Origin: an uncultured Ruminococcus sp.
GTDB taxonomy: Bacteria; Bacillota; Clostridia; Oscillospirales; Ruminococcaceae
NCBI GenBank assembly: GCA_900556055.1
Contig: USNJ01000031.1
Coordinates: 1-14,639 of the forward strand
Direction: 5' to 3'
Length of the DNA: 14,639 bases
In this document: positions 1 to 8,443 of the stretch, one piece after another
How positions within the stretch are numbered: position 1 is the first letter of the stretch
Layout: each line of letters opens with the position of its first letter
Notes under the pieces: model-generated
The model's database searches: none
What the model saw: the letters and a program-made list of their open reading frames with translations, nothing else
Told to the model about the DNA's origin: nothing
Program-made: the position numbers and the translations under genes

Positions 1-1982
1 ATATGATCGATGGAGAGGCGGAAAAGGAACGTCAGAAGAAGATCATTGCCGATTACCTCAGCGAAAAGCTCGGCGTTGACAGGGCTAAGATAGTTGAAAA
101 GTTTGAAAAGGTCAACCGCCGTCAGGAGAATATTGCGACAAAGATCGAAAAGCCTGTTGTCGATGAGATAAATGCGTATCTTTCCGAGCAGGACGTAACT
201 TCAAACCTTGTGTTCACTATTGCTGACACTAAGCGTTATTATCCGCAGAATGAGCTTGCTGCCGCTGTTATCGGATTTACAAATGCCGAAGGTGACGGTC
301 AGTACGGCGTTGAGCTTCAGTATAATGAATATCTGTCGGGCGTGGACGGAAAGATCATCTCCGCAAAGGACGGAGCGGGTCAGCAGATGCCATATAAAAA
401 TGACAAGATATATGAGGCGCAGGACGGAAATTCACTCTATCTCACGCTTGATATGACGCTTCAGCATTATCTCGAAAAGGCTCTTTATAAGGCTGTTTCC
501 GACTTCAATGCAAATAACCGTTCATGCGGAATAATCATGGAGGCAAAAACCGGTGCAATACTTGCGATGGCAACAGCTCCCGGATTTGATCTGAACGACC
601 GTTCATCGCTCTATTCGGCTGTTGACCGTGCAAAGGTCGATGCTGTCGAGGACGAGGAGGAGCGTGACGAGCTGTATGCCGCTCTGCGTGAAAAACAGTG
701 GAAAAACAAGGCTGTTTCCGAGAGATATTACCCCGGTTCGGTATTCAAGGTAATTACGGGATCATCGGCACTTGAAGAAAAGGTCATCTCGCTTCAGTCA
801 ACGTTCAACTGCGGAAGAACTATCTGGGTTGCCGATACGCCGTTCAACTGCTGGGCAAACTATTCGCACGGAACTCAGGATTTTACGACTGCTATGACAA
901 ACTCCTGCAACCCTGCGTTCGTCCAGATAGGACAGGCACTTGGTGCGGAGAAATTCTGCGAATATTTTGAGTCATACGGTCTGACTGAGCCTACGGGCAT
1001 CGATCTTCCGTCAGAAGCTACGAGCTTTTATGTTCCTTACAGCAGAATGGGACCTGTTGAGCTTGGTTCAAGCTCCTTCGGTCAGACAAATACCATCACT
1101 CCCATACAGATGATAACAGCTTACGCTGCGGCTATAAACGGCGGCGATCTCGTTACGCCGTATGTTGTCAGCAAGATCGTTGACGCAAACGGAAATGTAG
1201 TCAGGACAACAGAACCGAATATCCGCAGACAGGTGATTTCCGATGAAACATCTGCTGAGATGCGTCAGGTGCTTGAAGATGTTGTCAATACGAAAAACGG
1301 TTCAAATGCATACATAAAGGGTTACAGGATCGGCGGAAAATCAGGTACATCGCAGAAGCAGGAAGAAAACATCAAGCAGGGCAGAGATGACCTCTATGTA
1401 TCGTCCTACTGCGCATTTGCTCCCGCTGATGATCCTGAGATAATCATGCTTATAATGGTCGATGAGCCTACAGGCAAGGACTATTACGGAAGCGTTGTTG
1501 CTGCTCCGTCAGTTGCTGAGGTGCTTTCGGAGGCTCTGCCTTATCTCGGATATTATCCCGAGTACACTGAGGAAGAGCTTGAACAGATGGATATCACCGT
1601 TCCCGATGTTGTCGAGCAGTCCGTAACGACAGCATCCGATACGCTTACAAGCCTCGGATTAAAGGCAGTAGTTGTCGGAAACGGCGATGAAGTCGTTGCG
1701 CAGGTCCCCGAAAGAGGAAGTGCAGTCCGCAGAAACGGCAAGATCATCCTTTATACTGAGGATGATTACGAGGAGGAGACAGTAACAGTTCCTAACCTCT
1801 CGGGAATGACGCTCTCGCAGGTAAATGAAACACTTTCGGCGTATGACCTGAACCTTAAGGTCAGCGGCGGTGCTGCACAGAGAGAGGGCGCACTTGCTAC
1901 TGTACAGAATTACGGCGAAGGCGCAATAGTCACGAAGGGAACTGTCATCGAGGTAGTATTCGTTGTAAGATCTGACGGATGA
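1..1982 (+). CDS. Class B penicillin-binding protein, division or SpoVD type, with two PASTA domains (5' partial)
   Basis: This is a peptidoglycan DD-transpeptidase that cross-links new wall outside the membrane, probably at the septum as partner of the FtsW encoded downstream. The frame is open at the left edge, so the N-terminal membrane anchor and the first part of the dimerisation domain are missing; the Met at position 3 is probably internal. Counting from position 3, the transpeptidase motifs are SVFK (Ser246/Lys249), SCN (301-303) and KSGT (446-449, where KTGT is commoner). Two C-terminal PASTA domains follow at about 530-590 and 592-657. A charged stretch rich in Asp/Glu/Arg (about 205-235) precedes the SxxK motif. 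A class B PBP directly before murE is the usual dcw position of ftsI/pbpB; in Bacillus spoVD also sits here, so division and sporulation roles cannot be separated from this sequence. The gap to murE is 64 bases. Confidence 0.93.
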   Translation, partial: MIDGEAEKERQKKIIADYLSEKLGVDRAKIVEKFEKVNRRQENIATKIEKPVVDEINAYLSEQDVTSNLVFTIADTKRYYPQNELAAAVIGFTNAEGDGQYGVELQYNEYLSGVDGKIISAKDGAGQQMPYKNDKIYEAQDGNSLYLTLDMTLQHYLEKALYKAVSDFNANNRSCGIIMEAKTGAILAMATAPGFDLNDRSSLYSAVDRAKVDAVEDEEERDELYAALREKQWKNKAVSERYYPGSVFKVITGSSALEEKVISLQSTFNCGRTIWVADTPFNCWANYSHGTQDFTTAMTNSCNPAFVQIGQALGAEKFCEYFESYGLTEPTGIDLPSEATSFYVPYSRMGPVELGSSSFGQTNTITPIQMITAYAAAINGGDLVTPYVVSKIVDANGNVVRTTEPNIRRQVISDETSAEMRQVLEDVVNTKNGSNAYIKGYRIGGKSGTSQKQEENIKQGRDDLYVSSYCAFAPADDPEIIMLIMVDEPTGKDYYGSVVAAPSVAEVLSEALPYLGYYPEYTEEELEQMDITVPDVVEQSVTTASDTLTSLGLKAVVVGNGDEVVAQVPERGSAVRRNGKIILYTEDDYEEETVTVPNLSGMTLSQVNETLSAYDLNLKVSGGAAQREGALATVQNYGEGAIVTKGTVIEVVFVVRSDG

Positions 1983-2046
1983 TCTGCATAATATCGGAAA
2001 TAATTGTTCACACTACTTTATATGAATTTGGGAAGGATCACATATC

Positions 2047-3513
2047 ATGAAGCTTTCAGCGCTTTTGGACGATGCACGGAAATATGCGGGATTTACTGCG
2101 GACAGCACACTTGCCGCAAATGATCCCGATATCACGGGCATTACGGATTTTACGGGGAATGTAACCGACGGAAACATCTTTGTATGCGTAAAAGGCGGAA
2201 AATTCGACGGACATTCCGCCGCTGCGGATATGCTTGCAAACGGTGCTGCGGCGATAGTCTGCGAACGTGACCTTGGTCTGCCTAATCAGATAATCACTGA
2301 AAACAGCCGATATTTCTACGGCTATCTCTGCGCTGCGATGCACGGTCATCCCGAAAAGAAAATGAAAATGATAGGCGTTACGGGAACAAACGGAAAAACC
2401 ACCATGACAACGCTTATCCGTGATATTTTCGAGGCAGCCGGAAAAAAGGTCGGTCTTATCGGAACGACAGGCGTTTTCTCGGGACATGAGCCTATCGAAC
2501 GTGATGAATCAACGCCGACAACGCCGAAGGTGGGCGAGCTATACGCTATCCTCGAAAAAATGCTGAACGACGGCTGTGATACGGTCGTTATGGAAGTGAC
2601 CTCTTTTGCGCTCGATCAGAACAGGATAGGTCCTGCGCATTATGATTATGCCGTGTTTACAAATCTTACGCAGGATCATCTCGATTATCACGGCACTATG
2701 GAAAACTATTATCTCGCAAAAAGAAAGCTTTTCGACAGATGCGATCATGCGGTAGTCGATACCGATGACAGCTACGGAAAGCGTCTGTTTTCGGAGATAT
2801 CCTGCGATAAATATTCCTACGGACTGACAGAGGGCGCAGATGTTTATGCACATGACATTACTCCGGGCGATGATATGATAAATTTCACGCTGACAATGGA
2901 CGGCTGTGATTATCCGCTGTCGATAAATCTCATGGGAAAATTCAACGCCGCAAATACCGCCGCTGCCGTAAAGATCGCAATGATGTCGGGCATTTCGTAT
3001 AAGACGGTAAAAGCTGCGCTCGAAGAAAACAAGGGTGTCCGCGGAAGATGTGAGATCATTCCCACGGGACGTGATTTCATGATAATATGCGACTATGCAC
3101 ATTCCCCCGATGCACTCGAAAATGTTCTTCCCGCACTCAAAGAGCAGGTCGCAGGACGGCTTATCTGCCTCTTCGGCTGCGGAGGCGACAGGGACAGGAC
3201 AAAGCGTCCCAAAATGGCGCAGGCTGCGGAAAAATACGCCGATTATCTTGTAATTACATCGGATAATCCGAGAAATGAGGATCCCGATGCTATCATCGAC
3301 GAGATATTCACGGGACTTACAGGTGCAAAGCCGTGCGACCGCATAACCGACAGAAAGGAAGCTATCTTCCATGCTGTAAAGATCGCTCGGAAGGGTGATC
3401 TTATCCTGCTTGCGGGCAAGGGACATGAGGATTATCAGATACTTGCGGGCGGAAAGCATATCCATTTTGATGAGCGGGAGATCGCAGCAGAAGCACTGAA
3501 AGCACTTGATTAA
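2047..3513 (+). CDS. murE: UDP-MurNAc-tripeptide synthetase MurE, meso-diaminopimelate-adding type
   Basis: This cytoplasmic ATP-dependent ligase adds the third amino acid to UDP-MurNAc-L-Ala-D-Glu. At 488 residues it has normal family length. It shows the uridine-binding N-terminal domain (VKGGKFDGH region), the P-loop GTNGKTT (113-119), the HLDYHG motif followed by the Lys that is carbamylated in this family (Lys225, in LAKRKLF), DYAHSPD, and DNPRNEDP with D406-N-P-R409. In the family the DNPR signature marks enzymes that use meso-diaminopimelate rather than lysine, so the wall is inferred to be DAP-type. The ATG at 2047 is preceded by AAGGA at 2033-2037 with 9 bases between. The stop codon is 12 bases before murF, and the murF ribosome site begins at this stop, which suggests coupled translation. 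Confidence 0.97.
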   Translation: MKLSALLDDARKYAGFTADSTLAANDPDITGITDFTGNVTDGNIFVCVKGGKFDGHSAAADMLANGAAAIVCERDLGLPNQIITENSRYFYGYLCAAMHGHPEKKMKMIGVTGTNGKTTMTTLIRDIFEAAGKKVGLIGTTGVFSGHEPIERDESTPTTPKVGELYAILEKMLNDGCDTVVMEVTSFALDQNRIGPAHYDYAVFTNLTQDHLDYHGTMENYYLAKRKLFDRCDHAVVDTDDSYGKRLFSEISCDKYSYGLTEGADVYAHDITPGDDMINFTLTMDGCDYPLSINLMGKFNAANTAAAVKIAMMSGISYKTVKAALEENKGVRGRCEIIPTGRDFMIICDYAHSPDALENVLPALKEQVAGRLICLFGCGGDRDRTKRPKMAQAAEKYADYLVITSDNPRNEDPDAIIDEIFTGLTGAKPCDRITDRKEAIFHAVKIARKGDLILLAGKGHEDYQILAGGKHIHFDEREIAAEALKALD

Positions 3514-3525
3514 GGAGAAATATCC

Positions 3526-4890
3526 ATGGAAAGCCTGACTTTGAAAGAGATATGCGGCGCTGTCGGCGGAAAGCTCTGCGGTGCTGATGAAAATACAGTC
3601 ATTACTTCTATATCGACAGATTCAAGAGATATCCCGAAGGACTGCCTTTTTATTGCGATAAAGGGCGAGAGGTTCGACGGACACGATTTCCTGCATGATG
3701 CCGTAAGGCTGGGTGCGGCGGCTGTTGTTTCCGAACGTGAAGCGGACGGTGTGCCTGCGGTGATCTGCCAAAGCACACGAAAGGCCCTGCTTGACATTGC
3801 GGCATATTACCGAAGAAAAATGCCCGTGAAGGTCATCGGCATAACGGGAAGCGTCGGCAAGACGACAACAAAGGAAATGACCGCTCTTGCGCTGTCGGCA
3901 GGCGGAAAAACGATGAAAACAGAGGGAAATCTCAACAATGAGATAGGTCTGCCGAAAACGCTTTTCAGACTTGACAGCAGCATTGAAAGAGCCGTTATCG
4001 AGATGGGTATGTCAGGCTTCGGTGAGATCGACAGGCTCTCAAAGACCGCATCGCCCGACATTGCAATGATAACGAATATCGGAATGTGCCATCTTGAACA
4101 GCTCGGTTCGCAGGACAATATCCTGAAGGCAAAGCTGGAGATACTGAACGGCTCAAAGCCGAATTGTCCGCTGATCGTGAACGGCGATGATGTGCGGCTT
4201 GCACCTCTCAAAGAGAAATTATCGGACAGGAATGTCATCACGTTCGGCATTGACAATAAGTGCGATCTCAATGCCGAAAATATAAGATCATCAGGCGAAT
4301 CGACCGTATTCGATATCGTTCTTGAAGGAAAAAGCGTTCACTGCGTTATCCCATGCATCGGAAAGCATAATGTATATGATGCGCTGGCGGCAGTCGCTGC
4401 GGCTTATGTTATCGGCGATGATATTGTCCCTGCCGCAAATGCGCTGAAGGATTATGTTCCGTCGGGAATGAGGCAGCATACCGAAAGGATCGGCGGATTT
4501 ACTGCGCTGATCGACTGCTACAATGCATCTCCGACATCAATGCAGGCGGCAATCAACACTCTCTGCGAGATGAAATGCGACGGCAGGAGAGGTGCGGTAC
4601 TTGCGGATATGCTGGAGCTTGGCGAAATGTCACCCAAGCTGCATGAGGATACGGGAAAATATGCTGCCGAAAAGAAGCTTGATTTTCTCGTATGCTACGG
4701 CGAAATGTCGAAGCACATGGCTGAGGGCGCAGAAAAATGCGGACTTCATGCCGAGTGGATAACCGACAGCGGAAAGCTTGCCGAATATCTGAAAGAACAC
4801 ATAAAGGACGGAGATACCGTGCTTTTCAAGGGAAGCAGAGGAATGAAGCTGGAAAAGATAATCGGGGAGCTTCGTGAAGGCAGGTCATAA
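3526..4890 (+). CDS. murF: UDP-MurNAc-tripeptide--D-Ala-D-Ala ligase MurF
   Basis: MurF joins D-Ala-D-Ala to the UDP-MurNAc-tripeptide, completing the pentapeptide precursor in the cytoplasm. The 454-residue protein has the Mur-ligase N-terminal domain (IKGERFDGHDF, paralogous to the same stretch in MurE), the P-loop TGSVGKTTTKE (Lys112 in the loop) and the MurF-typical EGNLNNEIGLP. It continues with NIGMCHLEQLGS, an IDCYNASPTSMQAA segment and a C-terminal LFKGSRGMKLEK. The P-loop has Val where many MurF proteins have Asn, which I take as a family variant because the Gly-Lys-Thr core is intact. The start is supported by AAGGAG overlapping the murE stop. Having murF between murE and mraY resembles the proteobacterial order; in Bacillus murF lies elsewhere. 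Confidence 0.96.
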   Translation: MESLTLKEICGAVGGKLCGADENTVITSISTDSRDIPKDCLFIAIKGERFDGHDFLHDAVRLGAAAVVSEREADGVPAVICQSTRKALLDIAAYYRRKMPVKVIGITGSVGKTTTKEMTALALSAGGKTMKTEGNLNNEIGLPKTLFRLDSSIERAVIEMGMSGFGEIDRLSKTASPDIAMITNIGMCHLEQLGSQDNILKAKLEILNGSKPNCPLIVNGDDVRLAPLKEKLSDRNVITFGIDNKCDLNAENIRSSGESTVFDIVLEGKSVHCVIPCIGKHNVYDALAAVAAAYVIGDDIVPAANALKDYVPSGMRQHTERIGGFTALIDCYNASPTSMQAAINTLCEMKCDGRRGAVLADMLELGEMSPKLHEDTGKYAAEKKLDFLVCYGEMSKHMAEGAEKCGLHAEWITDSGKLAEYLKEHIKDGDTVLFKGSRGMKLEKIIGELREGRS

Positions 4891-4925
4891 GGGATCTGTT
4901 CGGCTTCAAAGCATAAAACTCTAAA

Positions 4926-4930
4926 AAGGA
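4926..4930 (+). promoter_or_regulatory. Ribosome binding site deciding the mraY start
   Basis: AAGGA directly abuts an in-frame ATG at 4931, which leaves no spacer and makes that start implausible. The next in-frame ATG at 4943 lies 12 bases downstream, similar to the 11-base spacing seen for murG. I therefore place the mraY start at 4943, four codons inside the longest frame. Confidence 0.6.
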
Positions 4931-4942
4931 ATGGTCATAAAT

Positions 4943-5959
4943 ATGGCACTTTGGATTAATATCGTTACTGCGGCTGTTTCATTCGGAATATCGGCAGCTG
5001 TCGGAATTTTTCTGATACCGCTGCTCAAAAAGCTGCATTTTGGTCAGACGATAGAAAAGTTTGTCGGCGCAAAGCTGGAAAGCCAGAAAAAGAAGCAGGG
5101 AACCCCGATGATGGGCGGATTTATGTTCATTATCGGCTCGCTGGTCGCCTGTGCGGTCGGCTTTATGCTGTGGCGTGCGACTTCGGACAATTCACTTGAG
5201 ATCGGCAGCAACACACCTGTTTTCAGGCTGCTTGCCTGCATAGGATTTGCGTTTTTAAACGGCGTTATCGGCTTTACAGATGACTACATAAAGGCGGTAA
5301 AGAAGCAGAACAAGGGACTGAATCCCAAGCAGAAAATGGTCATGCAGTTCGTATTTACGTCACTTTTCCTTTGGGTGCTGAACCTTCTCGGTGATGATAC
5401 AAAAATACTTCTGCCATTCTTCGGCGACGTGAATTTCGGAATTTTCTATTATCCGCTGATGCTTCTCGTCCTTATATACATCGTCAATTCCATCAACCTG
5501 ACAGACGGCGTTGACGGACTCTGCGGCACGGTGACTGTCGTTGCGTCGCTGTCCTTCGTCATGATACTGTCGGCTATGAAATACTGGGAATGTACGATAT
5601 TTGCGGTGGCGATAGCAGGCGGCTGTCTTGGATTTCTCGTATGGAACCTGCACCCCGCAAAGGTGTTCATGGGAGATACAGGTTCAATGTATCTCGGCGG
5701 CTCGATCGCTGCACTCGGCATGATGACGGGCGAGCATCTGCTGTTTTTCCTTATTGCGATAGTTTATATCTGCGAGGCGCTTTCCGTTGTTATCCAGGTA
5801 ATAAGCTTCAAGACTACGGGCAAGCGAATTTTCAAAATGTCTCCGATACATCACCACTTTGAGCTGTGCGGCTGGTCGGAATATAAGATAGTTATCGTAT
5901 TTTCCCTTGTAACGCTGGCTGCGGGCGTGCTTGCAAATGTAATTTATTTCACAAGATAA
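4943..5959 (+). CDS. mraY: Phospho-N-acetylmuramoyl-pentapeptide transferase MraY
   Basis: MraY is an integral membrane enzyme that transfers phospho-MurNAc-pentapeptide to undecaprenyl phosphate, giving lipid I. From the ATG at 4943 it has 338 residues, in the normal range. Visible family motifs are the Asp dyad TDDY (D113-D114) followed by a basic loop and QKMVMQ, NLTDGVDG (185-192), FMGDTGSM, and the HHHFE motif (His303-His305) on the cytoplasmic side. About ten hydrophobic segments alternate with short loops, as expected for the family. It lies 52 bases after murF and 31 bases before ftsW. In many dcw clusters murD follows mraY; here there is none, and ftsW comes next. Confidence 0.96.
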   Translation: MALWINIVTAAVSFGISAAVGIFLIPLLKKLHFGQTIEKFVGAKLESQKKKQGTPMMGGFMFIIGSLVACAVGFMLWRATSDNSLEIGSNTPVFRLLACIGFAFLNGVIGFTDDYIKAVKKQNKGLNPKQKMVMQFVFTSLFLWVLNLLGDDTKILLPFFGDVNFGIFYYPLMLLVLIYIVNSINLTDGVDGLCGTVTVVASLSFVMILSAMKYWECTIFAVAIAGGCLGFLVWNLHPAKVFMGDTGSMYLGGSIAALGMMTGEHLLFFLIAIVYICEALSVVIQVISFKTTGKRIFKMSPIHHHFELCGWSEYKIVIVFSLVTLAAGVLANVIYFTR

Positions 5960-5990
5960 ACCAAGATCAAATGAAAGGAAGGCTGAACTG

Positions 5991-7238
5991 ATGGCTGAAA
6001 CTCAGGCACGAAAGCCGAAAAGCTTCTGGAAAAGTTTATTCAGAACAGGCGGATATAACGAGAAATACGTCAGAGGTCCTATGGATCTGGCGTTCTGCTC
6101 GATAGTGCTGATACTTCTCGTTATCGGAATAATCATGATGTTCTCGGCAGGATATGCGTGGGCTATCCGAAAGCAGGGCAGCGGCACATATTATGTCGGA
6201 CGACAGCTCATATTCAGCGGTGTCGGACTTGTTGCGATGTTCCTTATCTCATTCTTTGATTATCATAATTTCCGCCGCCCGATCATTGCATACGGACTTT
6301 ATGCTGTTCAGCTTGTGATGCTCGTGCTGGTAAAATGGTCGCCGCTCGGAGTCGACAACAACGGTGCGAGAAGATGGCTGAAGATCCCCGGATTTCCCGA
6401 ATTTCAGCCTTCCGAGATAACAAAGTTTGCGATAATCATTATTTTTGCATATCTCATTTCGATGAATTATTCAAAGCTTGAAAAATTCTCCTACGGAGTT
6501 GTGCCGTTTGCGGTGCTGCTTGCTGTCCCTGCATTCCTTATTATCACGCAGACGCATCTTTCGGCGACTATCATTATCTGCGCTATCGGATTTGTGATGA
6601 TGTTCGTCGGCGGCATAAGCAAAAAGCACCTTATCCTTATCGGACTTGGCGGTGCGGCACTCATAACAGTGTTCGTCTTGTATAAAGTGCAGGTTGACGG
6701 AATCGGGTACTTTATGGACAGAATAAATGTATGGCTTGATCCGTTCTCGGCATCTGCGCAGGAAGATCCTTCGCTGTGGCAGACGCAGAATTCACTTATT
6801 GCAATAGGTTCGGGCGGACTTTTCGGTCTGGGACTGGGAAATTCACGTCAGAAATTCCTTTATCTCCCCGAATCTCAGAATGACTTCGTTTTTGCCGTAA
6901 TATGCGAGGAGCTTGGCTTCTGCGGCGCAGTTCTCGTGCTGCTCATCTTTATCATGTTCGTGCTGAGAGGATTTTATATCGCATCGAAAGCACCCGATAA
7001 ATTCGGCATGATGCTCGTTGTCGGTCTGACATTCCAGATCGGACTTCAGGCACTTTTCAACATTGCGGTTGTTACAAACGCTATCCCGAATACGGGAATA
7101 TCGCTGCCGTTCTTCAGCTACGGCGGAACGGCACTCTGTATGCAGCTCGCTCAGATGGGTGTTATCCTGAATGTATCACGGCAGTGCGTATTCTCCGAAC
7201 CGAAACAGGAAATCGTCAAACAAACAGTAAAGGAATGA
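5991..7238 (+). CDS. ftsW: SEDS-family septal peptidoglycan polymerase FtsW (or SpoVE)
   Basis: This polytopic membrane protein of the SEDS family polymerises lipid II into glycan strands at the septum together with a class B PBP, here plausibly the one encoded first in this window. The 415-residue protein has a cytoplasmic basic N-terminus (1 to about 30), then about ten hydrophobic segments. Family motifs are NGARRWLKIPG followed by FQPSEITKFA, and GLGNSRQKFLYLPES followed by NDFVFAVICEELG. Asp298 in that stretch matches the position of the essential catalytic Asp of FtsW. Near the C-terminus is TGISLPFFSYGG. The SD is AGGAAGG at 5976-5982, 8 bases before the ATG. Bacillus spoVE occupies the same slot, so a sporulation role is not excluded. 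The murG ribosome site lies inside its last codons. Confidence 0.95.
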   Translation: MAETQARKPKSFWKSLFRTGGYNEKYVRGPMDLAFCSIVLILLVIGIIMMFSAGYAWAIRKQGSGTYYVGRQLIFSGVGLVAMFLISFFDYHNFRRPIIAYGLYAVQLVMLVLVKWSPLGVDNNGARRWLKIPGFPEFQPSEITKFAIIIIFAYLISMNYSKLEKFSYGVVPFAVLLAVPAFLIITQTHLSATIIICAIGFVMMFVGGISKKHLILIGLGGAALITVFVLYKVQVDGIGYFMDRINVWLDPFSASAQEDPSLWQTQNSLIAIGSGGLFGLGLGNSRQKFLYLPESQNDFVFAVICEELGFCGAVLVLLIFIMFVLRGFYIASKAPDKFGMMLVVGLTFQIGLQALFNIAVVTNAIPNTGISLPFFSYGGTALCMQLAQMGVILNVSRQCVFSEPKQEIVKQTVKE

Positions 7239-7245
7239 TCTTATT

Positions 7246-8376
7246 ATGCTGAAAGTTCTTCTTGCAGGCGGCGGAACGGCGGGACATATCAATCCTGCGC
7301 TCGCCATTGCATCAATAATAAAGGAACGCCGTCCCGATGCGGAATTTCTGTATGCAGGCACACCGAACGGCATGGAAGCAAGGCTTGTCCCGAAAGCGGG
7401 CATAGAATTCACTCCGATAAAGGTCAGCGGATTTCAGAGAAAGCTCACGCCGAAGAATATTGCAAGGAATATCAAGGCAGTGGCTTATCTCACAACTGCG
7501 GGACACCGTGCAAAGCAGATAATCACCGAATTCAAGCCTGATATCGTCATCGGAACAGGCGGATATGTCAGCGGTCCTGTCGTAATGAAAGCGGCGCAGA
7601 TGGGCATTCCGACAGCTATCCATGAGCAGAATGCGTATCCCGGCGTAACAACGAGGATCCTTACGAAGCATGTCGATGAGGTAATGCTTACCGTTGAAGC
7701 GGCTAAGGATTATTTTGACAGCTCGGTAAAATATACCGTAACGGGACTTCCTGTCAGACGCGGATTTACACGCAGAAGCCGTGAAGAGGCAAAGAAGGAG
7801 CTTGGCCTTGACGATTCTATCTGCATTCTGTCAACAGGCGGAAGCCTTGGCGCAGGAAGAATAAACGAGACTGTTGCCGACCTTATCGAATGGTCGCAGA
7901 AAAACGGCAAAAGGATAAACCATATCCACAGCTACGGTCAGATGGGACGTGACACATTCATGCAGTCCCTGAAGGACAAGGGCATTGAAGTTGATGGAAA
8001 TCCCAGACTTATGATAAAGGAATACATCGACAACATGGCTGTCTGCATGGCGGCTGCCGACCTTATCATAAGCAGATCGGGCGCAAATGCACTCTGCGAG
8101 ATAGAATCTGTCGGACGTGCGTCTATACTTATCCCGTCGCCTATCGTTGCGGGAAATCATCAGTATCATAATGCGATGGTGCTTGCTGACGCAGGCGCAG
8201 CGGTCGTTTTTGAACAGAAGGATCTGACATCGGAGCTGCTGATAAAGACTGTCGAGGATCTGTACAGCAATCCCGACAAGCTTTCATCGCTCAGCATGCA
8301 CGCAGCGGAGCTTGCTATAAACGATACTCCCGAGCGTATTTACAGCGTTATCTCCCGACTTATCGACAAGGAATAA
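7246..8376 (+). CDS. murG: Lipid II synthase MurG (UDP-GlcNAc transferase)
   Basis: MurG is a peripheral membrane glycosyltransferase (GT28) that adds GlcNAc to lipid I to make lipid II on the cytoplasmic face. Its 376 residues show the N-terminal glycine-rich loop GGGTAGHINPALA with His14, the second glycine loop IGTGGYVSGPV, HEQNAYPG, the third glycine loop GGSLGAGRIN that opens the nucleotide-sugar domain, and the donor-site segment RSGANALCEIE followed by IPSPIVAGNHQYHNA. The ATG follows the ftsW stop by 7 bases. Its AAGGA lies at 7230-7234 inside ftsW, 11 bases upstream, so translation is probably coupled. Downstream, 67 bases with no clear promoter or hairpin lead to murA. Confidence 0.97.
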   Translation: MLKVLLAGGGTAGHINPALAIASIIKERRPDAEFLYAGTPNGMEARLVPKAGIEFTPIKVSGFQRKLTPKNIARNIKAVAYLTTAGHRAKQIITEFKPDIVIGTGGYVSGPVVMKAAQMGIPTAIHEQNAYPGVTTRILTKHVDEVMLTVEAAKDYFDSSVKYTVTGLPVRRGFTRRSREEAKKELGLDDSICILSTGGSLGAGRINETVADLIEWSQKNGKRINHIHSYGQMGRDTFMQSLKDKGIEVDGNPRLMIKEYIDNMAVCMAAADLIISRSGANALCEIESVGRASILIPSPIVAGNHQYHNAMVLADAGAAVVFEQKDLTSELLIKTVEDLYSNPDKLSSLSMHAAELAINDTPERIYSVISRLIDKE

Positions 8377-8430
8377 ACAAAGGCTGTCAAATATCCGCCG
8401 AAATGCATAGAATACACTAATTTGATGAAA

Positions 8431-8435
8431 AGGAG
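8431..8435 (+). promoter_or_regulatory. Ribosome binding site deciding the murA start
   Basis: AGGAG sits 8 bases before the ATG at 8444. A longer reading with a GTG start at 8435 would begin inside this Shine-Dalgarno sequence, so the ATG at 8444 is the better start. Confidence 0.8.
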
Positions 8436-8443
8436 TGCTTTCT

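Noticed and set aside
1983..2046. Possible promoter in the 64-base gap before murE
   Set aside because: TTGTTC and TATATG-like words occur but not with 16-18 base spacing. The gap is compatible with one transcript.
2539..3465. Long minus-strand open frame (308 codons) inside murE
   Set aside because: It lies wholly antisense to a gene with clear motifs, its translation is Cys/Arg/Ile-rich with no recognisable domain, and there is no ribosome site. It is a shadow of murE codon bias.
2185..3720. Similar sequence in murE (near 2200) and murF (near 3670), KGxxFDGH
   Set aside because: This is the shared uridine-binding domain of paralogous Mur ligases, not a recent repeat.
3838..3870. MurF P-loop reading GSVGKTT in place of GSNGKTT
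   Set aside because: The Gly-Lys-Thr core is intact, and I regard Val here as an ordinary clostridial variant, not a defect.
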